A stretch of DNA of 64,000 nucleotides from Corella eumyota. Its lineage: Eukaryota; Chordata; Ascidiacea; Phlebobranchia; Corellidae. The stretch covers positions 12,834,001 to 12,898,000 of the forward strand of contig OY720098.1 in the NCBI GenBank assembly GCA_963082875.1, in the 5' to 3' direction. Under the pieces are notes generated by a model. It was not told the origin of the DNA. It was given only the letters and a program-made list of their open reading frames with translations, and ran no database searches. Shown piece after piece: positions 26,701 to 47,165 of this stretch (position 1 is the first letter of the stretch; each line of letters opens with the position of its first letter). The translations under genes and the position numbers were made by a program.

Positions 26701-29700
26701 ACAAATTTTGTCCTTTTGCAAATAAGTTAAACCTAATTTAACTTGGTAAGCATGTTTGTTTTTGTTTGTTAGGCCAATAAATAAAATAAAACTCATGAAA
26801 CGCTTCTTTATAGGTTAATTTATTATAAAATATTTAACAAAACAAGTGTTATATATATATATATTTAAATTCCAATAGTAGATATACATACTTAAAAACA
26901 ATTATATACCTTAAAAACAAACAAACTAATTTGATGCCAGTTAAAAATAATGGGTTGTCAAAAATCAAAAAATTGGTGTAATTCTGTATTGATATTCAAT
27001 TTCCAGAGAAATATTTAAAATAAACACATTAAGGGTTTACATACCTCACTTGTAGTGGGATTAGCAGACAAGTCATCATTATCAACAACTTTAATAGGTT
27101 CCTTCATTGACATGTCACTTGACATTACTGCAGAGAATTTAACTGTGGCTTCTAGTTGGTAAAATATATTACCATGCTTGCCTGCAAAAAAAATAATTAG
27201 GTTTATTTGATATCATGTTAACACATATCTTGTAATATATATATGTTAATGTTTGGTAAAAAATAATTTTTTTAGAACTTTTAACAAATTAAACGTCTAA
27301 TGGTATTAAAAAGAATTACAACCTATTTGTTTCTAATAATAATTCTAAAGCTTAGGTTGTCTACCCAATGAGTGATGTCAAATTGATATATGAAGTCGAG
27401 ATAATAAAACTTTAAAAAGGACAGATACAAAATGTAAACAAAACTAACAACATATTGCTATTCACATGTTTTTTGTTGTTATTGACAGTGTATAATATAT
27501 ATTAGGGCAATTCTTCGGTAACGGAATTACAATTACTGTGGTTTACAAACTTATAATTTTTTTTTTAATATAATTGAAATCATTTTTTAAGTTAAAACAA
27601 CCCATATATTGCCATTCTAAATTTTTATAAGCATAGAAGTCCAGTTTGAACTTCTATGCTTCTTAAAAATTGAAAAATGTTTGGTAACGGAATTACGCCA
27701 ATAAATTAGATATAAAAAGTTGGGTAATACTTAATCCCAATTCGTCTGAATTTTATAAAAATTAACTTAAATTAAACATGTGTAAATAATTGTCCTTATT
27801 GAAAGCAACAAAAAGATACCAAATTTTTTTAGTTGGGGTTTAAAAAATATTTATTTATTGACAAATTAACTTAAAAAAACCTGGTAACGGAATTACACTT
27901 TAAGTAACAGAAAGACACTGTCTAATCTTGGCATGTAACTTTAGTCTTAAATTTACTTAATTTCAGATACAATTAAAAAAAATAGTTATAGGTACTGTTA
28001 AAATAAAAAAAAAACCTAATTAAAAAATTTTTTTTTAAATCTTGGTAACGGAATTACAAACTAAAAACTACTAGGTTTTTTTTTAAATAAACTCTTAAAC
28101 AGAAATAAACGAACCAAATTTTAAAATTCCTAACTACCATTTTAACAAAAACTACAAACATAACTCCAAAAATAAAATTAACAAACAAACATAACATGTT
28201 TAAAATTCTAAATCGCTAAACTCTAAATTAGTAATAAAATTGATGTCGCAGAAACAATTTGTTACACCTAAATAAAATGGATAATTATGCAAAAACAATA
28301 AGTCTAGTGGGTTAAATAGCTTATAGTATTGTTTGAATATGCCAAATATTAGTTAAAAATCAACTTGTTAACTATGAATATTTTTATTTAATTTTATTTA
28401 GCAATATATGTAGCCATAAAACTAATTTATAAATTTCAAAACTACCTTCTAACAAAATTTAAAAAAATGGATATTATATTACAATGCCATTTCATTTTTT
28501 TACTTATAAAAATAATTATATTATTTTAAGTCACTTAAACCAGGCAGAATAAGCATTTCTACAAAATCTCTGATGTTGTAATTCCGTTACCCGTAATTCC
28601 GTTACCATTATTTTGTAGATAAAATTGATAAGGAACATTAAAGTTTAGTTTTTATTTATAGTACTTAACAACTAAAATCAGAGAATTAAAAATATTAAAA
28701 GTTGTATTTGATTAAATTTTAAGTTATAAAACTTTTTATGTAAATTCGGTAACGGAATTACCTATATTCTTACAAGTTAAAAACTTAAAAATTGCTGATT
28801 TTTAAATTGTAATATAGAATTTGTTGTTTAACTTATGTTAAGCATATGTTTAAACCTCTTATACTAACACATTACAAATCTGTTGTAATCTGTTTTGTAA
28901 CTTTTATATTAGCTTAAAATTATTGCTTAAAATAGCCATAAAAGTGCAAAAAAATTTGTACATTTTAAATTTAAAAAAAAAGTCACTTATAAAAAATTAT
29001 TTGCCAAAATTTTTTTAAATTTAAACTTTAAATATCAAAACCAAAGAAACAGGTAAGTTAATTAAACAAATAATTTAAGTTAATTTTTTTTTAAAAAACA
29101 CTTTCCCAATGAGAATTGTCCATTAATATTAAAATCATTTATGTATATACTGATACATCAAATTTTACATACACTATGCTTTTTAAAGTAGGCTACCAGT
29201 TTTTTTTCAATCTTAAAAAAATAATTGTTAAATTTAATATATAAAAGATTAAAATAACTTAGCTATTTTTCCTACTTGTAAAAGACGAAGGACAATTATT
29301 TGGTAATTGGAACACGAAAGTTTTCATTTGAATTCCTACTTGAAGACGAGTGTCTTGGTTTTGAACTAAACAGAATAAAAAAAACTAATTTCACATTACA
29401 CATTGAACTGTTAGTTCTCAAAACTGTTAAAAAAGAAACTGTATATTACAGGATTAAAAAACAATACTTGTTAAAAAAAATTCAAAAAATTCTTAACAAT
29501 TATTTAATTTTGTTTGGTAACAAATAATTGTTTACCAAATTTAAGCATATTTTTTGGCATATTTAGAAATTGTAACTTTACAAAAAAGTTAATTGCGAAT
29601 TTTAAATATGAAACATTACACACCTCCACCCCATAGGTTTTTTTGCAGAACCACATATTGTTCCTTTTCTTTGTAAACCTTTTCATCACTTCCACTACTC

Positions 29701-30145
29701 CCACTTTTTGTAACTTTCCACTTTACTTTACACCAACCATTCAACTCAATCCTGACAACTAAAAATAAACAAAAGAAATATTAATCTTTTATGTTGATTG
29801 TTTAGTCTAGACAAATAAACAAATAAAGATACAAGAAACAAAATTAAACTTATCATAACCGAAAAAATAAATAATTGTGCCATTATTAGAAAATTTAATT
29901 CCTTTTTTCAAGGATAGTGACAACATAATTTAGAAGCTTATTTATCAAATTTTTATTTTAAAATAGCTTTTGTGTTTATTTTAAATTATTAAAAAATCCT
30001 AATTAAAATTTATTAACACTAACCTACCCTTTACATTAACTTCATTTTTAACATCAAGAACTACATTTCCAGAAACAATTTCCCCAGGTTTAAAAACATT
30101 TTTGTTGTTGTCCAATTTGATAGTTATTCCATTAATCTTTCCCAT
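23754..30145 (-). CDS. Alpha-arrestin (ARRDC2/3/4-like)
   Basis: Seven exons (30028-30145, 29624-29758, 27045-27181, 25564-25721, 25139-25391, 24617-24728, 23754-23965) join in phase into 374 residues. The N-terminal arrestin fold has the typical opening FKPGEIVSGNVVLDV and ELNGWCKVKW. The linker carries a cysteine run, FCCCCDA, where vertebrate ARRDC proteins have CCWFC. The C-terminal fold follows with YSPGDAVVVNGTI and LPLVIGGRTIL. The tail has two tyrosine motifs, PSAPAYS and LPTYNEV, standing where relatives have the PPxY motifs that bind WW domains of NEDD4-type ubiquitin ligases; only LPxY is a recognised variant. The protein should act as a membrane-side adaptor bringing ubiquitin ligases to cargo such as receptors and transporters. 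Intron 2 contains a complete 1.43-kb mobile element. Which vertebrate paralogue it matches is not resolved. Confidence 0.92.
27505..28935 (+). mobile_element. Non-coding mobile element, copy 1 (1431 bp), in alpha-arrestin intron 2
   Basis: This stretch matches 39967-41395 from end to end, at roughly 95% by eye, and the match stops sharply on both sides. Left end GGGCAATTCTTCGG, right end GCTTAAAATAG. It contains seven copies of GGTAACGGAATTAC: forward at 27517, 27683, 27883, 28044 and 28748, and inverted at 28578 and 28593. A 10-bp perfect hairpin stem (gcatagaagt, 27631-27640, against 27650-27659) lies near the left end. There is no long open frame and no clear terminal inverted repeat; both copies are preceded by an AT-dinucleotide run. 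It is most simply a non-autonomous DNA element; the superfamily could not be assigned, and the strand given is arbitrary. Confidence 0.8.
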
Positions 30146-30811
30146 TGCTTTTTAAAATTAAAAAATAGTCTCTAAAGTAATAGATTGGTATTAAATTTAA
30201 TATAAAAAGTGTAGCAATTATAATTCTTTAAATTGTTAAAGAAAAAATAACAAATTTTATATACAAAGCAAGAAAAATGATTGAAACAAAGCAAATTCAT
30301 AAAAATCTTAATCACTATTTTTAAATTAGAATAGAATTGCACAAAAGAAAACTTTAAAAGGCAGAGTTGTAAAACACTAAACTGTCTTGAAAATTGATAT
30401 TTAGTTGACCCTATTTTGTTTGACACAAAATTGTATATGTTGATATTTAAATATATTACATCAATAAATAAATCTATAAATTATTGATTTGTGTTATATA
30501 AGCTACATTGATTTTATTCCAGAATTGTTTACATAAAAACATTTAAATTTCAACATTTAAATTTAAAGAAAGAAAATTTGTTGATAGTACCAAAACATAC
30601 TGCACTGTTATAACAATGTTTTTTTTTTATAAAAGTGTGTTAATATTTTTTAACCTTTTAAATTTCATAGTAACAAAAAATTTAAATTGCAGATATGACC
30701 TTTAAAAAGAGTATGGCAGTTACAATTTACAACTCGCCTATAAACAATCACTGTTAAATAACAAATAATTTTTAGGTATTTTTAAGATTTAAATTTGAAA
30801 AAGAAGCGTAA
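30146..30811. other. Short intergenic region between the alpha-arrestin and BACK-domain genes
   Basis: AT-rich sequence holding the 3' flank of the BACK-domain gene and the promoter side of the alpha-arrestin gene, both on the minus strand. No exon, repeat or RNA gene was recognised. The tight spacing of 666 bp would allow an ascidian-type operon, but nothing in the sequence proves one. Confidence 0.55.
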
Positions 30812-31387
30812 CTATCCTTGTTCTTTTGACATTTTATTTTTATAACAGTCAATAGCTTCATTTACTAATGCTCTGCCCACCTCACTACTTATTATAAGTT
30901 TTTCTTGTAAAACCCGTTGGTCCATAAAACTTAAGGGTAGCTGTGGAAATCGAATTAGTTCCAATAGTTCGTCTAAATATTTTAGGCGTTCCACCAATTC
31001 GTGTTTAATCCAACCCATGACGGTTTCATAGACTATTTCTTCACAACTTACTAATAAGTCCTCAGCTTGCAAAAAAATAACAAGGTCTTCCTTAGACAAG
31101 GTATAAAATCGTTCTTCATGTACTGCATAGTCAAAGTTGGCAATAATGTAACTCTGTGCCTTGGCACAATAATGAGGCTGGTTGTGATCTTTTGCAAGTT
31201 TATAAGCAAACAAACAAGCATCGATGTCAATGTCTTGTTTTCTGTAGGGATTGTTTTCAATCTCCTCATTTTGTGCCTGAGTTTGTGGATTTTTTGCGGG
31301 CTCTAGTAAGGTATTTGTTGTTTTTTTAATCGAATTTGTTGTTCCACCAGACAGCGAGTTTTTATTTTTCTTTTTGTTTTTACCCAT
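30812..31387 (-). CDS. Stand-alone BACK-domain protein (related to BTB-Kelch)
   Basis: A single frame encodes 191 residues. Residues 1-45 are low in complexity and rich in Lys, Asn and Thr (MGKNKKKNKNSLSGG). From about residue 57 to 185 it reads as a BACK domain, the helical segment that in KLHL proteins lies between BTB and Kelch parts: ACLFAYKLAKDHNQPHYCAK, SYIIANFDYAV, FLQAEDLLVSCEEIVYE, TVMGWIKHE, ELIRFPQLPLSFM. Neither a BTB domain before it nor Kelch repeats after it are encoded here: an in-frame TAA lies 9 bases before the ATG and the frame ends in a clean stop. In the family, BACK helps place substrates on CUL3 ubiquitin ligases, but without BTB a CUL3 role cannot be assumed. It could be a real short gene, a retrocopied fragment, or a spliced gene whose other exons I failed to see. 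Confidence 0.75.
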   Translation of the reverse strand: MGKNKKKNKNSLSGGTTNSIKKTTNTLLEPAKNPQTQAQNEEIENNPYRKQDIDIDACLFAYKLAKDHNQPHYCAKAQSYIIANFDYAVHEERFYTLSKEDLVIFLQAEDLLVSCEEIVYETVMGWIKHELVERLKYLDELLELIRFPQLPLSFMDQRVLQEKLIISSEVGRALVNEAIDCYKNKMSKEQG

Positions 31388-32633
31388 TTTATTTTAAGTG
31401 GCTAAAATTAAATTTCATTTAACTGTCAACAATAAAAGAAGTCTACTCAAAATTTAACTTTACAGAAACATGCAAACAAACTAATTTGCTAATTGCTAAT
31501 GCTAAGTACTAAGCAAGCTAAATATATAAATTAAAGTACAATAATAAATTTATTATCATTTATTACATTTTTAAAGTATGAGACTTTAGACATGAGTGTT
31601 TTTGTATTACCATATTATTTAATCTCAAAAGGTCGATAATTTAATTTCCGATGACGAACATACAAAAAAAAACGTGATTTGACACGTGCGGATCGGGATA
31701 ATGCTTGTTTTGTTCTTCGTTCAGTCCTGTCAGTCTGTGCCTCACCTCTAATTATAAGGTTGTTAAATTCTTCTAAAAACTTTAACCAAATTTCAACAAA
31801 ACAATTTTCCAAAAAATAAAATAAAAATCTGCATTAATTTGTTTAAATTATAAGAACCTGAATCACATGACTATGACTGCATGACCAGTAATTCCTGTTT
31901 CGAGTATTTTTCCATACCTTCATGTTGTAAAATAAGAATGTTGACTAATTTAGGTCGGGATTTTTAATTAATTTATCACATCTTGTTTTATCCGTAAAGA
32001 AATCAAAAATTAACAAAATTTTAAGTATTAACGAAAAGTTATTAACCTTTTTTTGGTTCTCAAGTGTTCTTTATAATATTAATAAGAAAACCGAAATATA
32101 TATTTGTTATTTTTTTATTTAAGCACTGTATCACGGCGTAACAAAGCGGGCAGTGAAATAAATGACGTTTTACCAAATGTTAAAACCAGTTTGTTTGGAA
32201 ATATAAAAATAGGAATAAATATTATTTCTAAATCTTTTTTTGTAAAATAAGTACCACACTCAGTGTAGATTACAAGATTTTATATCATATAGCCATTTTT
32301 ATAACGATCAAAAATAAGAGAAAAAGTAAAATGTCATGCAGAATAAATTGCATGTGTAGTTTAAAATTTTAAGGCTTTATTTAGTATCAATTTAACATAT
32401 CAAAACTGTGCCTAAACACCACTTTTCCAACGGCAACTGAAGGTAGTAAAACATTTGAAGTTGCTTAATTTATTATCAGAAATCGCAACATAATAAGATT
32501 ATCAAGAACCAAGAAAGAAATGAAAATTGAGCACGAAATCAAAATATAGTCACACACAGCTCGTTTTATATTTTTCTAAAGGTACTTTTGTCAAAAAAGA
32601 AATTTGAACAAAAACTAAATTTTGTAAATTGAT
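31388..32633. other. Intergenic region, BACK gene promoter side and CDK12 3' flank
   Basis: A richer stretch at about 31670-31750 contains a CACGTG E-box (around 31684) and lies 300 bp upstream of the BACK-domain start, so it is a plausible promoter. A 65-codon minus frame there (31615-31812) resembles nothing. From about 31900 to 32633 the sequence is AT-rich and should be the 3' untranslated region of the CDK12 gene. Confidence 0.55.
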
Positions 32634-43949
<11,316 letters not shown>

Positions 43950-44422
43950 TTTATAAGCATAATTCTACTCCATAAATATGTTGCCGTTGAACATTCGGCT
44001 AACAGTTTATATAAAATATTTAGCACACAATATTTGTATATTAAACCCAATCTGAAACGCAAAAAGGTTGTTAAATAAACAATAATATTTAAGATTGAAG
44101 TTTATGGCATTTCTTAAAAACAGAAAAATTTAAATTAAGTTCCTAATACTTTAAAGCACAGTTTATTTATTAGATAACATATAATGTAAAATAAATTTGC
44201 CAAATACCATTTATAGTAATGTATAAATTACCTTACAAAAACTTTGGAACTTTATCTGACTAACAAATCATGTAAACAATCTAAGCCATAATTTTTTAAA
44301 TTTAGTAAAGCTTTATATCTGAACTAACTAAACTTAGAAAAAAATGAGCGTAGCTATCTACACTGGTCTTTCTCTAGCAATATTTTAATACAAATTTTAG
44401 ACAAAAATCAATTTCGGCTAGC

Positions 44423-44620
44423 ATGTTGCCAACAAAGTTTTCCCGCAAGTGCAGTGAGAAAATAGAATACAATTTTAAAAGAAATCGCAATAAGATAAAG
44501 AGTATAGCAATAAAGCAAAAACTTGAAATTGAAAGTAAGAAAAAGCCGATTAAAGCAGATAAAGAGATTTTAAAAGTCGCAAGCCATCTCCAAAATACCT
44601 CACAGGAGCAAGGATTGTAA
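44423..44620 (+). CDS. Small lysine-rich open frame, uncertain
   Basis: The frame encodes 65 residues, 14 of them lysine, and is predicted to be a basic helical protein (KLEIESKKKPIKADKEILK). It lies 474 bp from the CDK12 start on the other strand. The opening NFKRNRNKIK faintly recalls ribosome-biogenesis factor RBIS, but the likeness is too weak to name it. It may be a real small gene, possibly the last exon of one, or chance. I do not recognise it. Confidence 0.22.
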   Translation: MLPTKFSRKCSEKIEYNFKRNRNKIKSIAIKQKLEIESKKKPIKADKEILKVASHLQNTSQEQGL

Positions 44621-45087
44621 CTGTGAATGTAAAACGCTAAAATTTCATTTTAGCAATACGTAACGCAAAAAAATGAGCTTAGTCATGCATATAAAAATAT
44701 CTTTAACTTATTTTAAATGTGTTTACCGTAATAATCAAAATTAGAAATATTTGTTTCACCCAAAGTATACAATACATTTATTAAACATACGTTTATGACC
44801 ACAAACATAATTAATTAAAAATTTATGTTAGGTTTGTATGATTTCTATGGCGCTACCTCTTTAGTTATTTTTAAAAATACGTCATATAACAAAAACAGAA
44901 CCTACATGTTACTATGTATAGTCAGATAGTATGATAGTATAACATTTTAAAAGTAGTTTTTTTGTTTATACTTTTTTATATTATTACCTGTCAAAATTCT
45001 GAAATTTGTCAATAACTTTTAAAACCTCAAACAACACTTTTCGGTCTTCTATTACTGTATTACCTATCTGCTTATCTCTCTATGCAA

Positions 45088-45381
45088 TTTTTTTTTGTAT
45101 ATATATTTATCCTCGATGTGGGAAAGTCGAATGCGCGACTTGAACATACAGTAACATAAGTTACTCCGAACCAGTCTCGAGTTGCCTGTGACAGTTTGGG
45201 ATATTATAGATTATAATAGCCCGATAATTATGCTGCTGATTAAGTGCTGGCTTAGCAGGAGTTCATACCGTTTAGAGTGCCTTACTCAAGGGTGCTACAG
45301 CATGAGATCAGTGGGGATTAAACCCACGACCTCATGTGTGGTGTAGAAAGTGTTCTTACCACTACACCACGGTGCTGGTTC
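45088..45381 (-). mobile_element. tRNA-derived SINE between CDK12 and GINS2
   Basis: Read on the minus strand, the head gcaccgtggtgtagtggtaa is a tRNA 5' half with an RNA polymerase III A box. It is followed by a B-box region, gtgggtttaatccccac, whose T stem pairs perfectly. The acceptor stem does not close, so this is not a working tRNA. A body with cccttgagtaaggcac, a core resembling those of fish and other deuterostome SINEs, comes next, and an A-rich tail lies at the low-coordinate end (about 45088-45100). It can be called a SINE with fair certainty; the family name, perhaps a Ciona Cics-type element, is a guess. Confidence 0.75.
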
Positions 45382-45477
45382 AATTTGTTTATCACTACTT
45401 GATTCTCTTTAGATCACTACATACTTACATACCTAGACTATGGCCAACTATAACTTACCATTTTACATAATTAATAT

Positions 45478-45815
45478 TTATTTATCCTCAATGTGGAAGG
45501 GCTGGCTTAACGAAATAAACATACAGACATCTGGACATAGTGAACCCTAATTGTGTTTCGTAAATTAGTTTTTTTTTAATAATTATTAACATGTTTATTT
45601 GTTTTTGGGTCTGCAATTGGTACCTATAAAACAAACAGGATCGATCAGCGTTTAGCGTATGATTTTTATAATCTAATGTATATATTTTTAAGGTCTTGCC
45701 CTTTACATGCCATACCCACAGACTTGTTATTAATGTTAGTAGCAGGGATTAAACTTAGGAAATCATAAAATAAAACCAAGTGCAAAGTTGTCAGAGTAAT
45801 TGCTCTAACTAATTT
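45478..45815 (-). mobile_element. Older, diverged SINE copy beside GINS2
   Basis: The sequence tttatcctcaatgtggaag at 45481 repeats the tail-proximal end of the neighbouring SINE (tttatcctcgatgtgggaaa). Near 45736 gcagggattaaactta recalls its B-box side. Together they look like one decayed copy in the same orientation, ending about 110 bp before the GINS2 start. The limits are approximate. Confidence 0.45.
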
Positions 45816-45926
45816 ATACAATTATCCTTTTTATAAATTTAGATACATCAACTAAGTTTTATATTACATATTGCGATATGCTTACATCTGTACATGTTTA
45901 AAATGAGGTAAAACAAAAAAATAATA

Positions 45927-46481
45927 ATGGAGCATGCTGATATAGAATTTCTTGCTGAAAAACAGCTAATACAAATTGTTCCTAGTTTTTCATTGGACAA
46001 GATTTACTTTATATCAGGTGATGTGGGGCCATTCTGTCCTGCAGTGCCATTAAATGTGCCCCTATGGCTGGGACTGACATTAAAACAACGTCAAAAATGT
46101 CGAATTGTTGCCCCTGAATGGTTGGAATTGGAAAAACTAGAAACTTTAAAGGAAGAAGAAGTTGCCAGTGAAATTTTCACAAAATTACCAAGCCCACACT
46201 TTCGTGAAGTTGCACAATTACTTTTAACTCATGCTTCCGATAACATTTCTTCGGCAGACAATATAAGGACCCTGGTTAAGGATATATGGGATATACGAGC
46301 TGCCAAGCTTCGAAGTAACATTGATAAGTACATTAAACTTCAAGCTAGCCATGCTAGACTTGATAATTTAACACAAATGGAAATAAACACTATCAGGCCA
46401 TTTTTAACACTGTCTTTAGATCATATGCATAAATTAAGGACTTCACAATCATATGTGGAAAGAAAATTACCTACACAGTAA
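45927..46481 (+). CDS. GINS2: DNA replication complex GINS protein PSF2
   Basis: One uninterrupted frame encodes 184 residues, against 185 in human, and is collinear throughout. Clear blocks are DIEFLAEKQLIQIVPSFSLD at the N terminus, VPLWLGLTLKQRQKCRI, PEWLELEKLE, LLLTHASDNISSADNIRTLV, DIWDIRAAKLRS and LDNLTQMEINTIRPFL. PSF2 is one of four subunits of GINS, which with CDC45 and MCM2-7 forms the replicative helicase in the nucleus. The gene has no introns, unlike CDK12 and UBE2A beside it. It is divergent from CDK12 and convergent with UBE2A. The start is supported by its match to the human N terminus. Function is inferred from strong conservation. Confidence 0.98.
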   Translation: MEHADIEFLAEKQLIQIVPSFSLDKIYFISGDVGPFCPAVPLNVPLWLGLTLKQRQKCRIVAPEWLELEKLETLKEEEVASEIFTKLPSPHFREVAQLLLTHASDNISSADNIRTLVKDIWDIRAAKLRSNIDKYIKLQASHARLDNLTQMEINTIRPFLTLSLDHMHKLRTSQSYVERKLPTQ

Positions 46482-47165
46482 CAAATTATTTTAGACTGCT
46501 AAATAATATTTTTTGGAATACACAGTTTATTTAAGTTTTAATATTTGCTTGTTATTAAGCTACTTGTCTTTAATTTAGAAGGTAAAAAAATTTAAGTTTT
46601 TTTCTTTGCTGTTGGGTTTTATATTAAAACTGTTACAGCTCTATCTATTTTAAAGTATTCGTTAAAAAAGAAACTGTGTTAAATGGTATTGATACCACAA
46701 AAAATAATGCTAGTAAAAAAAGAAAAGCCTTGCTATCTTCATATTCTTATTGATTTTAATCTTAGTAAGAAAGATCAAATTTTATTAATATTTACATTAT
46801 ATTTTATCAGCCTATAAGGAAAAGATTGTACAAGAACAGTACCACAAAAACAAGAGTGCTTGAATCACTATACTACATACAAGTATAAGAAGTGTGTATT
46901 CATAAATAATTATATTGAAAGATAATTTATTCAACACATTGGGAACTTTGCAACGTTGATCTATTGTTTTAAATTATTGTCTAGTTTTTGTTATGTTTAA
47001 TAAAACATAAAATACGAAAACAAAAAAATATTATGAACACTTTAAAATCAAAGCTCACCATGGTTTAGATAATGTGATAGAACGTATTGCAAGAAGGGCA
47101 ACAAACAGCGTACATACAGTCCATAAAATAAAAGAACATGCAGAAAAACGAAACAAGGGCTTGTA
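46482..47165. other. Convergent 3' region of GINS2 and UBE2A
   Basis: The two genes end facing each other 684 bp apart, so this is their shared 3' untranslated and intergenic sequence. It is AT-rich, and no exon, RNA gene or repeat was seen. Confidence 0.6.

Larger units (their letters stand above)
43950..45926. other. Divergent promoter region between CDK12 and GINS2
   Basis: CDK12 leaves to the left and GINS2 to the right, so this 2-kb gap should serve both. TATAAA stands directly before the CDK12 ATG. The gap contains the SINE at 45088-45381, an older relative at about 45478-45815, and one small open frame at 44423-44620. The remainder is AT-rich with no further structure seen. Confidence 0.6.

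Noticed and set aside
29300-29527. 75-codon plus frame in alpha-arrestin intron 2
   Set aside because: Low-complexity Lys/Leu/Ile composition expected from AT-rich DNA, no homology seen, antisense to the host gene.
30172-30426. 84-codon minus frame rich in Phe and Asn
   Set aside because: Composition mirrors the AT-rich DNA; no start context, domain or splice signals support it.
31067-31306. 79-codon plus frame antisense to the BACK-domain gene
   Set aside because: The minus strand carries a recognisable domain here; the antisense frame shows no family likeness.
31615-31812. 65-codon minus frame, basic C terminus
   Set aside because: No domain, no splice partners in phase; the sequence fits a promoter or 5' region with an E-box better.
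45300-45381. A tRNA gene on the minus strand
   Set aside because: A box and T arm look right but the acceptor stem has no 3' partner and the sequence continues into a SINE body and A-tail.
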